From positions 868,001 to 932,000 of the forward strand of contig ML978121.1 of the NCBI GenBank assembly GCA_010015805.1: 64,000 bases of DNA, read 5' to 3'. The DNA comes from Rhizodiscina lignyota. Lineage: Eukaryota; Ascomycota; Dothideomycetes; Aulographales; Rhizodiscinaceae. Below are positions 32,691-43,752 of the stretch, one piece after another (position 1 is the stretch's first letter; the number at the start of each line of letters is the position of its first letter). The position numbers were made by a program, and so were the translations under genes. Under the pieces are notes generated by a model that saw nothing but the letters and a program-made list of their open reading frames with translations, did not search any database and was not told where the DNA came from.

Positions 32691-34174
32691 ATGGTGTACA
32701 TTCGGCAGGACAAGCTCCCCAAGCTCAAGGAATACAAGTACTCTGGGGTCGATAAGAGCCTGGTTTCGCGCTACATCATGAAGCCGTTCTATACACACTT
32801 TGTCATCAAATGCTTTCCAATGTGGATGGCGTAAGTGCTCGAGTTCCCTGCTCCTGCAATTGCGTGCCTGCTAACAGTTCCGCAGACCGAATCTTGTACG
32901 CGTCCTCCCATGCCCAGCGAGCTCATAACCACTTTCATAACGATCTGAATCTAACAATATACGCGTAGATCACTCTCCTAGGCTTCGGCTTCGTCGTCGT
33001 AAACTTCCTCACAATGCTGTGGTACACACCTACTATGGACGTGGACATCCCTCCATGGATATATGGCAGCTGGGCAGTCGGCCTCTTCCTCTACCAGACA
33101 TTCGATGCAGTCGACGGTACCCAAGCGAGGCGCACACACCAGTCTGGTCCTCTAGGCGAACTCTTCGATCATGGCGTCGACGCATTGAACACGTGCCTCG
33201 AAGTCCTCCTGTTCGCAGCGGCGATGAATTTCGGACAGAGCTGGCAGACGGTCCTCACGCTGTTCGCGAGTCTGTTGACGTTCTATGTGCAGACTTGGGA
33301 TGAATATCATACAAAGACGTTGACTCTGGGGATCATATCGGGTCCAGTCGAGGGTATTCTCACGTTGTGCATCGTGTATGCGATCACCGCGATCAAAGGA
33401 GGCGGCAGTTTCTGGCAACAGAGCCTGCTGAAGACCATTGGCGTAGGCGAGAAGCCAGAATGGATGCCAGAGACCGCATATGACATGGCGTGGAATGAAT
33501 GGTACATGGTCTATGGTGGTATCGTGCTGGTCTTCAATACCGTGCAAAGGTACGTCATTCTCCGTTCTCCGTATTGCACACGCCAACGGTGAATGTAATT
33601 CCATTGACATACATTTAGCGCGCAAAACGTCCTAGCTGCAAGACGTGCCCGTACGATCAACGGTCAAAACGGCAACCACAACCCTTTATTTGGTCTGCTT
33701 CCATTCTTCTTCGCATGGGTGCTGATCCCAACCTATCTCGCTCTCAATCCGATCATCCTCCGACAGCATCTCGTCCCCTTTACGTTCTACGTCGGCCTGA
33801 TCAATGCGTACTCCGTTGGCCAGATGATCGTTGCGCACTTGGTAAAATCTTCCTTCCCATACTTCAACATCCTCATCGCGCCGCTCCTATGGGGAGTGGT
33901 AGATTCCTTAGGTCCATTAGTTCAGGAGCAGCTCGGCAAGTACGGGTTGGGCCGACTGGGCTGGCCAAGCGCCCTGGGCGTGGACACCGTATATCAGATT
34001 GCATTTGTCTTTATGTGCTTGGGAATGGGGATCGGTGTTTATGGAAGCTTCGTGGTCGACGTGATCACGACCATTTGCGACTATCTGGATATTTGGTGCT
34101 TGACGATCAAGCATCCATGGGTTGCAGAAACGGAGGAAACTGACACGAAGAGGATTGAAACGAAAAAGGATTAA
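32691..34174 (+). CDS. EPT1/CPT1: choline/ethanolamine phosphotransferase (CDP-alcohol family)
   Basis: Four exons: 32691-32830, a 10-nt microexon 32886-32895, 32969-33549 and 33619-34174, giving 428 residues. The microexon supplies most of the PNL in MWMAPNLITLLGF, a conserved stretch that reads through only if it is included. The CDP-alcohol phosphotransferase signature DG..AR........G...D...D is present as DGTQARRTHQSGPL followed by GELFDHGVD. Multiple hydrophobic segments fit an integral ER membrane enzyme. The reaction transfers phosphocholine or phosphoethanolamine from the CDP form to diacylglycerol, the last step of the Kennedy pathway. Which head group it prefers cannot be told from sequence. 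Confidence 0.94.
32886..32895 (+). other. 10-nt microexon in the CDP-alcohol phosphotransferase
   Basis: The bases accgaatctt lie between an acceptor (ttccgcag) and a donor (gtacgc). Only their inclusion keeps the frame and restores the conserved APNLIT. Confidence 0.85.
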
Positions 34175-35166
34175 CTGAGACAAATGGTGAAGGATGAACA
34201 GCCGGTCCGAAGGTTCCTAATTAGCCATTTCCGTATCGGTTGTAATGATGTGTAGTTGAACTTAGCGAGGCGTTTTGGGACGGTGCTTATTGAAGAGGGG
34301 GAAGATGCAGGTGATCGTGAGCGCCTTATACCTCTTGAATCTTCTGCACACCTATTCCCCTGTCTAATTGCATGGATATATTCCTAGCGCTTCTCAAGTT
34401 GTCCGCTCATGGCAGAATCTGTGTCACCTCCAAGCTTGGAGTCTTCGACAAACCTGTGTTTAATACTCCGAATTTTCATTTTCTACGTCATGCGCTGCAT
34501 GTGAATTTGCTGGATTGGCTTAAATGTATGATCAGTGTTTCAATTTAATGAAGAGGATATCGATTAATCCATATCAACATGTTTCATCCACCAACCGATG
34601 TTCCTAATACCTGCATTTGCCCAAGATCTCTTAAGCGTACTGCAAATTGTCTTGTGTGCCAGCATTGCGTTCGAGCATGTCGGGAGCTTCTTTGCCAGTC
34701 TGTGACTTGGCCGCGGAGAGTTGATTGATTCTTTCAGAGCTCCAGCTCGTTCAGCGGGCCAACTACATACAATCGTGTTGTCTCCGATGTCTGATTCACA
34801 CGCTTCCATGCCGGGCTGATTGAAAACTGTACCTGTTGATGTCTTCAACCGCTCTTCGTTACGGCTGGAATTCCGCGCGTGATGCAAATATGTCAGTGCG
34901 AGCCATAATCTACAAGGACGGGTACAGTGGCAGAAGTTTTAACTTGTTGCTCCGTTTGGTCTTGAGGGAATCATGCGATATTTAGCTTCGAGACTACGCG
35001 TGAGTCTCTTGCTTGAGTTGAGTTGTCTTGCCATACACTGAGCTAGTTGGCATTGGACCAGGACGCTGTCCCTCGTCAATTGGATGGAGGGTACAATACT
35101 GGCTTCAATGAGCGCTCGTATATTTGCCATAACTACTGCTATTCGCCGATAGCCATCACCTCCTTC
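34175..35166. other. intergenic between convergent genes
   Basis: 1 kb between the 3' ends of the CDP-alcohol transferase and the ketopantoate reductase. No supportable gene or repeat was seen. Confidence 0.5.
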
Positions 35167-36901
35167 TTATCTCTTTGTCACAAAGGGGACACTTTCATCG
35201 TCGTCCCTCTGCACTATGTTCTGCTTCCCTTTCACAAGCTGACACAGCATATAATTGAAGCCCGCAGTGATGCCAAGCTCCTCGCCCCTCTTCACCACAT
35301 ACCCATTGATGTAATCAATTTCCGTTTGCCTTCCTGCTCGTATATCCGCTAGCATAGAGCTCACATTTGCCGCCGTTTTGTTCGCAACCCCTACTACCAG
35401 CGTCTCTAGCCTCTCAGAAGAGAACCTCGTATTAACGTTAGGAAGGCCTTCCAGCTCAGGAAGTCTGATGTAGACGGATGAGATTTCGGACAGGAGCAGA
35501 CGCATGGTGCGCGTGTTGGCGAAATTGTAGAGTAGTGCGCCGTTGCGGCAGTCCATCAAAGCCGTGAGAGGATTCAGAATTGAATTCATAGCCAACTTTT
35601 CGAGTTGTGCTTTGAAAAGTTCTATGGGCGCAAAGCCGACTGCTGCAAGGACAGGAACGCTGGATAATGTGCGCAAAAGATAGCGGGAAGAAGGCGCCAT
35701 CTCAATGCCAGAGAACGCGGTACTTTCCTCGCCAGTTGGAGACGGCGGTCGCGACGGGCGTGGGGGTAGACCAAGCGCAATGGTACCAAAGCCCGCGTGA
35801 GTGGCGACGAAATCCTGTTGGCTGTGCACACCGTGAGAATTGATGCCCAGCATATAGTGCGGACGTGACTCCGGATCTGGAAAGACCTCCTTGTTTACTT
35901 CATCGATGATGCCCATTCCGTTCTGCATGAAGAGAATGGTCGATTGCGGTGTTAACCGTGCTTTGATACTCAGAAGTGCTGAGACGGTCTGTTGCGCCTT
36001 GACGCTAACAATCAAATTCGATATCGGAGATGTAGCGTTCAGGGAGAACTCTTCTGAATGCGATGGTTCTTCGGCCTCCTTGATTCGCTCGTGATATTTC
36101 TCCTCCTCCGGCCCAGGTTCCCCAAGAGGGAGCTGATGCAATCGCTCCGCTTCGGCAATAGGGACTGCCCTGCCATGTCGCCGCCACATCGGGATGGCGT
36201 ATTCCCAGTCAAATCCACTCCGTGCCTCAGTTTGTCCTTGAGTCACCAGTTTAATCTCTTCTGAGCCGCGAAGCCACTGTCGTGCTTTCCCAACTCGATG
36301 CATGAGCAGTGTGACCGCAGGAGGGTTGGATATGCCACGGAGGGAGTGCGCAATGAGAATGCCGATACTACCAGTGCCGAGTATATGAATTCGTCGCGCT
36401 GCTTGCTCCGGCGGGTCTACAATCTTAGGTGGTCGAGGAGCCGAAAGTGGCTCGTAGTAAGCGGTCTCAGAAGGCGGATCCATAGCTCTGTGAAACTCTG
36501 AGTTATACTCTGGGGGACAAGCGATACGAGCCGACATACCTGACAGCCGCCGTAGTTCTGAAATATCTCCTGGGATATGGGGCACACAATGGTGCCAAAG
36601 GGCGTGCTTTAGCAGTTAATATGGCCACCCGGCCAAGGCCATTGTTACCGCGAGAGCATACTTGAGATGATAGTATTCGAGGCGGGTTGCCTCTGAGGGT
36701 GTGCTTGACAGTGTAGGAAAACAGATTGACTAGAACCAAATATCTACATGGATTGGGAATAAAAAGAAAGGTCTTGGATGCCGTATTTACACGTTTGCTG
36801 AATTGCGATATGTGAATTGGACTGGAGAGTTTGATCGAGATGTCAGTGTTTCCGAAAGCGGTGGTGAACCTTAAGAAGCCCGGCAGAAGCTCGGCGCCCA
36901 T
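35167..36901 (-). CDS. 2-dehydropantoate 2-reductase (ketopantoate reductase), mitochondrial type
   Basis: The main exon is 36487-35167. A 52-nt intron (36538 or 36539 down to 36488, gtatgt..ttcacag) joins it in phase to an upstream exon ending at 36540, whose frame opens at an ATG at 36901; the total is about 560 residues. The upstream exon includes a presequence-like stretch (YPRRYFRTTAAVR), fitting mitochondrial import. The exact start is uncertain. The NADPH-binding motif is IHILGTGSIGILIAHSL; ISNLIVSVKAQQT, FMQNGMG and the C-terminal catalytic block (KLAMNSILNPLTALMDCRNG) mark the ApbA/PanE fold. It would reduce ketopantoate to pantoate for coenzyme A synthesis; related Cbs2-like fungal proteins have other proposed roles. 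Confidence 0.85.
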
Positions 36902-37025
36902 CCAAGAAATTCTGCTATTGGCTGCGGCTGCTTAGCTGCGCTGCATACATAAACTTCAAATTTCTCGCCAAAAATTCAAGCTCCACGCTCGCACGTACAA
37001 CACTCTCACTCTACCATCAGCAAAA
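36902..37025. promoter_or_regulatory. 124-bp divergent promoter, ketopantoate reductase / LRP1
   Basis: The two start codons face away from each other across only 124 bp, so both genes must share this DNA for initiation. No specific operator is identified. Confidence 0.6.
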
Positions 37026-37856
37026 ATGGACCAGGCCGATTTGCGTCCGGCCATAGATGAGCTCTCGAGCGACATTTCTGCTCTCATGAAGGCGCTCTCT
37101 CCTCTCCTCAATGCCCCACTCTCTACGATCTCCTCCAAGCTCCCACTTCTTGACAAAGCGAAACTCCACGTTTTGATTACATATGCCATCGAATCACTCC
37201 TGTTCTCATCATTGAGGCTCTCTGGTGTCGATGCGAAGCAACATCCGGTATTCAAGGAGCTGGTAAGAGTTCGGCAATATTTCGAGAAAGTCAAGAAGGC
37301 CGAGGAGGGACCAGAGAAGAGAGAGCAGGTGCTGGACAAGGCTGCAGCAGGAAGATTCATCAGACATGCGTTGAGTGGGAATGAGAAGCTGGATAGGGAG
37401 AGAGCAGAAGGATCAGCGAGGTCTGTGAGTGAGGCGATGAAGCAGGTACCGAAACCGAGTGGAGGGGGAGTGCCACTGCCTCTCGACGGGGCCTCTTCGT
37501 CTGGCTATGCGCTGTCTCATTCCAACACACCGGCTGCAGCTAAAAAGCGCAAGAGGTCTGAGGGCGAACTGGAGGAGAGTTCTGGCAACCAATCTATGCC
37601 TTCCGATTCGAAGCGGTTGAAGAAACAAGCAAGAGAAGAGAAGAGGCAAGCAAAGAGACAAGCAAAAGAAAAGGAGAAAGACTTGGCTGGCTTAGATGAC
37701 GACGTCAATGAAGGACCTGCTGCTCCAGAGCCTGCTCCAGAGCCCGAACTGACAAGGAAGCAACAGAAGAAACAGGCAGCGAAACAGGCAAAGAAGCAGA
37801 GAAAGGAGGAGAAAAAGAAGAAGCTAGCAGCACAGAAGGAACCAAAGAGTCCTTGA
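37026..37856 (+). CDS. lrp1: nuclear exosome cofactor LRP1 (Rrp47/C1D family)
   Basis: A single exon of 276 residues. The N-terminal 120 residues form the Sas10/Utp3/C1D helical domain (LPLLDKAKLHVLITYAIESL, LRLSGVDAKQHPVFKEL, RVRQYFEKVKKAE). The C-terminal half is Lys/Ala/Glu-rich (KKQAREEKRQAKRQAKEK, KKQAAKQAKKQRKEE), nuclear in character and probably RNA-binding. Rrp47 stabilises the exonuclease Rrp6 and helps the exosome process 5.8S rRNA, snRNA and snoRNA; this follows from the family. Its C-terminal tail looks longer than in yeast Rrp47. It lies in a tight divergent pair with ketopantoate reductase. Confidence 0.9.
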   Translation: MDQADLRPAIDELSSDISALMKALSPLLNAPLSTISSKLPLLDKAKLHVLITYAIESLLFSSLRLSGVDAKQHPVFKELVRVRQYFEKVKKAEEGPEKREQVLDKAAAGRFIRHALSGNEKLDRERAEGSARSVSEAMKQVPKPSGGGVPLPLDGASSSGYALSHSNTPAAAKKRKRSEGELEESSGNQSMPSDSKRLKKQAREEKRQAKRQAKEKEKDLAGLDDDVNEGPAAPEPAPEPELTRKQQKKQAAKQAKKQRKEEKKKKLAAQKEPKSP

Positions 37857-38287
37857 GCCTAAGGCTGTTCACGTTCATTTACCTCCATTATGATTGAGAG
37901 CGCCGCCGGTTGAGCTCGAATGGCTTCATGATTTTACAATGGCGTCGGCTCGCTAGCATAGATACCCATGGTGTGGCTTCACTGCATCGAATTCGGCTCT
38001 GCTGCAATACTTCACTAGGCTTTAGTCTGTGCAATAACAAAATGACATTTATCAAATTCTGGCTGAGCCTCTGGTCTTCACCCGGTCTTCACCCCTCGGT
38101 CTGTCTCCAACTGCCACGTGCCCGGGGGTTTCGCTGAAATTCCGCCGGCAAAACCGCGGCCACGGACCAAAGCTTAGCTCCATCCCGTCCACGACTTTCT
38201 TTCTACCTTGCCCGTCCGATTTCAATTGTCTCTTCACGACAAGTAACGCCTCCTCAACATCCTCATTATCTCCTCTCCAAACTCAAA

Positions 38288-38862
38288 ATGCCTCGCCAAT
38301 CTCGCGGTTCCGCCCCTGCCAGGCGCCCCATGGCAGCTCCTGCTCGTCCATCCGCGCCACCACCAGCACCGCAACAATCCCGATCTGCTTCCACCGCGGC
38401 TCATCCTCCTGCGACCGCTCAGCAACACCCTCCAGCTGCTCAGCAATCCCAAGGTCCGGGTCTCTTTGGCCAGATGGCTAGCACCGCTGCGTAAGTCTCG
38501 ACCCCAGCTCGTAGAGAGTCCTTTGTTGTGGACCTCGGCGTTCACACCCTTCCGAACCTCTCCAAAAGTCGCTGTTATATCTTAGAGAATAACGCTAATA
38601 GTCGAACAGTGGTGTCGCCGTAGGATCCACAATCGGCCACGCCCTCGGCGGCCTCTTCAGCGGTGGTTCCTCCGCGCCAGCCGAGCAGGCGCAGGCTGAC
38701 GCCGCAACTGCACAGTCAAGCAGCTACCAGGCGCCACGAGCATGCGAGAACGACGTCAACGCTTTCAGAAAATGCATGGATGACAACCAGGGCAGCCTGA
38801 CCATCTGCGGGTGGTATTTGGATCAGTTGAAGGCCTGCCAGGCGGCGGCGAGCCAATACTAG
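38288..38862 (+). CDS. mix17: twin-CX9C mitochondrial protein, MIX17 / CHCHD2-10 type
   Basis: Two exons (38288-38490, 38610-38862) encode 151 residues. The N-terminus is Arg/Pro/Ala/Gln-rich and presequence-like (MPRQSRGSAPARRPMAA). A Gly-rich hydrophobic segment (GVAVGSTIGHALGGLFSGG) follows. The C-terminus has the CHCH domain with two exact CX9C pairs, CENDVNAFRKC and CGWYLDQLKAC. Such proteins enter the intermembrane space through Mia40 disulphide relay; human CHCHD2/10 act in cristae organisation and respiration. Function here is inferred from family. The intron (119 nt) lies in the codon just before GVAVGS. Confidence 0.92.
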
Positions 38863-39086
38863 TCTGGGACAAGGCGGTGGAATGTACAAATAAATGGAGG
38901 ATGTTGATGGTGGCTGTTAGAAGATGATTGCATTTTGGGAGTAGAGCGTATAGCATCTGCATAAAACTAGCAGCGACTGATAAAGACTTGAGAAATGGGA
39001 TATCACCACTCAAAACTCCTAGCCCCTCAAACTTCAACCCCAGTCAAGATCATATCTCGTGAAAAGCTGCACCGGTCGAGGAGCTC

Positions 39087-40178
39087 TTAGACAAACCTCA
39101 GGTCGCCATCAGAGTTCTCGATTCTCTCATCCAGCCACACTGAATCCTCCCTCCAGTGCCCGTCAACGTTGCACAGCTCCGCAACCAGCACCCTTCCTCC
39201 ATTCTCCAATCTCACATGCCTCGCGCTACCGCCAAAGTTTCCACCATGCGGCACCCACCGGAAGTGCCCATTATCGTTCGTCAGCACCTGGTTCAAGCTA
39301 ATGCTCGACAGCTTCGGACGGCCCGAGATGTCCGAGCAAGACGCAATAAGATCGTAGTCTTTATCCAGGCTCATCTGCGAGCTGCTCGACGAGAAGTTGC
39401 CCCGGAATTGCTGATGGTGCTGCTTGCCATGGTCGTCATCGCTCGAGCTCGACGACGAGGATGAAGAAGACGAGCCGCGCCGTCCCATTGCGATCTTCTG
39501 CGCCTTCTTCTCCGCTTTCTTTTTCTTCCTTTCCTCCTTCACATGGTCTTCGAGCTTGTGCCCGGCATACGCACCACCCAGTGCACCGATGAAACCATGG
39601 CCACCCAGTTTATGGCCTGCATAGCCACCTGCGGCGGCGCCACCGATCGCGCCTAGTAGTCCGCGATCTTGTTCATTAGGGTTAGGCGGCATGCCTGGAG
39701 CGCCCGCAGGTGCACCGAAGGCTGGGTCCATTGAAGGTTGTGCCTGCGGCGGATACCCTTGATGCGGAGGATACGGCTGGTCTCCGGCGAAGCGGTCCTG
39801 TTCAGGCATGCCATAAGTCGATACCGGTGGCGGAGAGCCATATGATGGCGCTGGCGGTGGGGGAGAGCCATAGGAGGAATTATGGTCTTGCGCATATGGC
39901 TGCGGAGCGTGGCCCCCATACCACTGCTGCTGGGGATAGGGTTGCTGATATCCTGCTGGCTCTTGTTGATTGTAGCTATCGCCGCCCTGATAGCCCTGAT
40001 GACCGTAATAGTCGTGGCTGGCACCATGCGGTGCGCCGTATCCCGCTGGCGGAGACTGCTGATATTGGCCTTGCTCTTGTCCATACGGAGGATACTGATT
40101 GTATTGATTCTGCGGCGGATAACCCTGCTGGTACTGGTTGTCGCCTTCGCCGGCGCCATAATTAGGAAGTTGAGTCAT
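39087..40178 (-). CDS. cyanovirin-N homology (CVNH) protein with prion-like N-terminus and glycine zipper
   Basis: A single exon of 363 residues in four parts. Residues 1-165 are rich in Gln, Tyr, Pro and Gly (NQYNQYPPYGQEQGQYQQ), a prion-like composition. Residues about 172-210 form two Gly-zipper-like repeats (GGAAAGGYAGHKLGGHG and GALGGAYAGHKLEDH). A basic run (KEERKKKKAEKKAQK) and a tract of eleven Ser plus DDD follow. The last 105 residues are a CVNH domain (DYDLIASCSDI, LSSISLNQVLTND, NFGGSARHVRLENGGRVL, WREDSVWLDERIENSDG). CVNH domains bind mannose-rich glycans in other species. No signal peptide is present, so the protein is probably intracellular. Confidence 0.88.
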   Translation of the reverse strand: MTQLPNYGAGEGDNQYQQGYPPQNQYNQYPPYGQEQGQYQQSPPAGYGAPHGASHDYYGHQGYQGGDSYNQQEPAGYQQPYPQQQWYGGHAPQPYAQDHNSSYGSPPPPAPSYGSPPPVSTYGMPEQDRFAGDQPYPPHQGYPPQAQPSMDPAFGAPAGAPGMPPNPNEQDRGLLGAIGGAAAGGYAGHKLGGHGFIGALGGAYAGHKLEDHVKEERKKKKAEKKAQKIAMGRRGSSSSSSSSSSSDDDHGKQHHQQFRGNFSSSSSQMSLDKDYDLIASCSDISGRPKLSSISLNQVLTNDNGHFRWVPHGGNFGGSARHVRLENGGRVLVAELCNVDGHWREDSVWLDERIENSDGDLRFV

Positions 40179-40784
40179 GATGAACGATGATGGGGATTTG
40201 ACCGCCGCGATGGAAAGGAGGCGGACAATGAAGGTGAAGAGGGGTATATGAAGAGATGTTGCTGCCTCAGGAAGCAGTTAATTAAACGCCGGGTGGTTCG
40301 ATGAGACAACCCAAATCTCGATGCTGCGCCTCAGCAAGCTGCTCAGCCACAAATCCTTCGTGTTTGTACAAATCATGCCAACCGAATCAGCCAATGAACA
40401 CTTTGAATTGAACCCCTTGTTTGCACTCAGGAGCTGAGTAGCGCCAGCTGAAGATTTCACGTGTTGAGGGGTAGACATAGTGGACTGCAAGGTTCCAAGG
40501 TTGACGTCGCTTTACAGCGGTCGACGCGTATAGCAAATGCCGAATCAAGAAAAAGCACCAGCCGCACCATCTTCACCGGCGAGTAGGATGAATGTGAAGT
40601 TCGAGTAGTATATGCTTGCACTCAAAAAGCCACAGCGGCTGACGGTTAATCGGCATCCGCATCGTGCTGTGTACAGCTCAGGATGAGCAGCTTCTCACGA
40701 TATCCGGTTCCGATTGCTCTCGTAGAGATAACCATCCAACATTCCAACTTCAGGCATCCAGAGTCGAATTCACGATCGACGATC

Positions 40785-42559
40785 TTATTCATCTTCCTCT
40801 CGTATCGTATCCAAAGCTTTCCTCTTCCGACCTTTCTTCACAGCCGGCATCCTGATCTCCTGGCACAGCTCCCTTCCCAAATACTTCTGCGCTAGACTAA
40901 ACGTCGTGGCGCCTGCATTCAAGACTCTCTGCCTCTTCATCACCGCAACAACATCAGTCTCCTGGATCTGTTTGCGTCCAGCATGCTGCGCGTATGCTCC
41001 CAGATCTTCTCCCAGCTGCTCAAAGAACCAATCTGTTGCCTTTTCAATCTCTAGCAGCGTATCTTTTGACAGCCCAGATTTTGCGCCGCATGCACCATTT
41101 GTACGAGCGAACGTAGTAGCAAGCTTCTTGATGACCGGCAGAGGTAGAGAGGGATATTGAATACCATGCTTTGAAACCTTGAGCTCGCGTCGTTGACGCT
41201 GTTTAAGCTTCGACGGTTCTGCAAGTGGAGGGGGTAATAGTTCGTGAGCTAAAGAGTCCTCACGCAATGGCCGTGGAGTAGGCGCCGTCTCGAGATATGC
41301 TGTCGCTTCATCGATCATGCCATCAACCTCCGCGTCGTCTACACCATCGCTGTGGCCCTCATCGAAAGCGAAGGGTACATTGTCGTCTTCGCCTTCGTCT
41401 GATTGTGCTTGCGCTTCCTCGGGCTCGTCGTCAACGAAGATCGTTGGTGCTAGGCTATTTCGTGGCTTATCCTGAAAGCGGAACTGGAATGTTTCTTCCT
41501 CAACCATGCCAGGAGACGAGGCTATTCCCAAGTCGCTTGGTCGCGATTGACGACGGGAAGCATCGATTAGAGCACGGAATTCTTGCGTGTTTTCGCCACT
41601 AAGCATATATTAGCTCCATGCATAGCCATGTGTGTGAACTTAACCTTACTCTGCCAGGGTACGCCTTGTAACCTCGTCTATCAAGCCACTTATTCCATCT
41701 TCTACGTCTTCCAGGTCCTCTTCCTCGCTCTCGTAATGTCCATGATCTCCGCTATCGTCTCCATCATTCCCAAGTTGCGACAAATCTCCAAGCTTCTCGC
41801 TGAAGAGCTCGCTTGCTCTTACACTACCAAAGCTGTCACGATGTAAGAGGCCCCTGTCTCGTCCTGCTTCCACAGAATGTGTAGTATAATTTTCCTTGTC
41901 CTCCAGATCTACTTCTGACAGTCTTGGCGGTGCCGCGTGGAAGCTGTCATCGTCCTCCAACGCTCCAAGAGGTAGCGAAAGCCGTGGAGGCAGAACCTCG
42001 GGGCCAACATCGAAGTCATCTAGTGCCTTACTCTTTCGTGGAGTCGGAACTGTAACTTGAGGCGATGGCGCAATAGGCTGTGTATTTCTCGCAAGTACTT
42101 TGCTCAATTCTCTGAGCGCGTCTCGCGGTGTCTCCCTCTGCTGCCTTCCACTCCTTCGACGGTTCCTGGCAGGTGTCGCTGCATTCTTCCGCTGCTGTAG
42201 TGCGCGCAGAGCATGTGGCGTCGTAGGCTGTACGCGTCGTGTATTTGGGAATCGTGCGATGGTATTCGGTCGCGGGGTCCGAGATGCTGTTCCTGGTGTA
42301 TGCACAAGGATCCGACTTGCTGAAGCTGGGCGCGAGCTTATCCCAGAGCTAGAAATACGTCGCCCTGGCGTTGATGGCTTTTGGATTAGTCCGGCAAGTT
42401 TGTGGAGCTGTTCATGAACATGAGCGAACGATTTGTTTACAGTAGCTGGCTACAATGGCTTACGTCTTCGTATGGAGTGACCTCTGGCGGTACATTTTCA
42501 TCCTGATTTTCAGAATTGCGCGGCGTGATCTTCGGTCGCTTTCTATCCGGCTCCGCCAT
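40785..42559 (-). CDS. CENP-T: inner-kinetochore protein CENP-T (Cnn1) homologue
   Basis: Three exons (42559-42464, 42407-41650, 41598-40785) encode 555 residues. The N-terminal half is basic and Arg/Pro/Thr-rich (RNRRRSGRQQRETP), and an acidic middle follows. The C-terminal histone fold (residues about 433-514) reads YPSLPLPVIKKLATTF, EIEKATDWFFEQLGEDLGAY and KQIQETDVVAVMKRQRVL, which is the CENP-T pattern. CENP-T pairs with CENP-W at centromeric chromatin and recruits Ndc80 through its N-terminus; this role is from the family. Both introns are about 50 nt with normal sites. It is divergent from CMS1, 207 bp away, likely sharing a promoter. Confidence 0.9.
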
Positions 42560-42766
42560 CCTGTCGGTTGGTGTGATGTGGCAGTGTTGACAATGATGGA
42601 ATTGTTGTTTTGGATTTGCCTCTTTAGAGATAGTCGCTTTATCCTAAAAGCGGAAAAGCGTAATGACAGGGATAGTTATCGATAAGCGATTTCTATCCAA
42701 AATCTTCTGTCTTCAATGTTTAAAAATTACTCGAAATACGCCGCAAACCGCGTGAACATTGTCAAA
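42560..42766. promoter_or_regulatory. 207-bp divergent promoter, CENP-T / CMS1
   Basis: The start codons of two nuclear housekeeping genes face away from each other over 207 bp. The CMS1 side is AT-rich. Shared regulation is inferred from spacing only. Confidence 0.55.
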
Positions 42767-43752
42767 ATGTCTGACTCAGATGATTTAAATGGCAATGTAC
42801 GACTTGGCTCTCAATCGCCGTCAGCGTCGCCAGCACCACAGTCATTGAAACGAAAACGAGAAGAACCGTTGGAAGAGCCAAAGAAAAAGAAAAAGAGGCA
42901 GAAGAAGTCCAAGAAACCGAAGGACATTGACGATGACCATCTTGATGAAAAGCTTGGGATCAACAGAGCCATCGCAAATATGGATGGCCGGCTATTGGCA
43001 GACTTGGTGGCGCAACGAACGAAGAGATTTGAACCGAGCCTCAGTCTGGTTGAGCTCGAAGACAAGTACATACCAGGTACGAGTCTGCACAATCCTGAAA
43101 TGCCCTGTTATGATAATGCTGTACTGACAGCGGGCAAACAGAAAAAGCGATTCAGGATACAAGCAACTGGGAGCAGCCGCGGAGGCTCGAGCAGCTGCCA
43201 TCGTTTCTGAAGAAGTATGCGTCGGGAAAACTCTCAACTGCATCAAAAGCAAAGGGAAGCCCGCATACACTGGTAGTGGCCGGTGCAGGACTCCGAGCTG
43301 CGGACTTAACAAGGTAGGAAGCATTTATATGCTTGCTCAGTCGTCGTTGATACTGATCGTGTTGTAAGGGCTCTGCGTACATTCCAGACGAAAGAAGCAA
43401 CAGTTGCAAAGCTGTTTGCGAAACACATCAAGCTCAAAGAAGCTGTCGAGACCTGCAAAAAGCTGAGGATGAACATCGGTGTGGGCACGCCTCAGCGAAT
43501 CCACGATCTACTTGATGACGGTGAGTTGGGAGATTCTTTGGCTATCAGAGCGATAGATTGACAACTTTAGGTGCACTATCTTCCAAGGAGCTGAAGCGAA
43601 TTGTTATCGATGCTTCTCATATCGATCAGAAAAAGCGGGGCGTTCTGGACATGAAAGAGACGCTCCTGCCACTTGTGACTCTTTTGGCGCGGAGCGAGTT
43701 CAAGGAGAGATATGGCGCTTCGGACAAAAGATTGGAATTGATTTTCTATTGA
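42767..43752 (+). CDS. cms1: CMS1-like ribosome biogenesis protein
   Basis: Four exons (42767-43076, 43142-43313, 43369-43520, 43571-43752) encode 271 residues. An acidic-basic N-terminus (KRKREEPLEEPKKKKKRQKK) is followed by the Cms1 domain: INRAIANMDGRLLADLVAQR, LEDKYIPE, DTSNWEQPRRLEQLPSFL, TLVVAGAGLRAADLTR, LKEAVETCKKLRMNIGVGTP, IVIDASHIDQKKRGVLDM. This domain resembles a DEAD-box helicase core without the ATPase motifs. Yeast Cms1 is found in 90S pre-ribosomes with U3 snoRNP. A nucleolar location is inferred. The length is close to the family norm. Confidence 0.9.
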
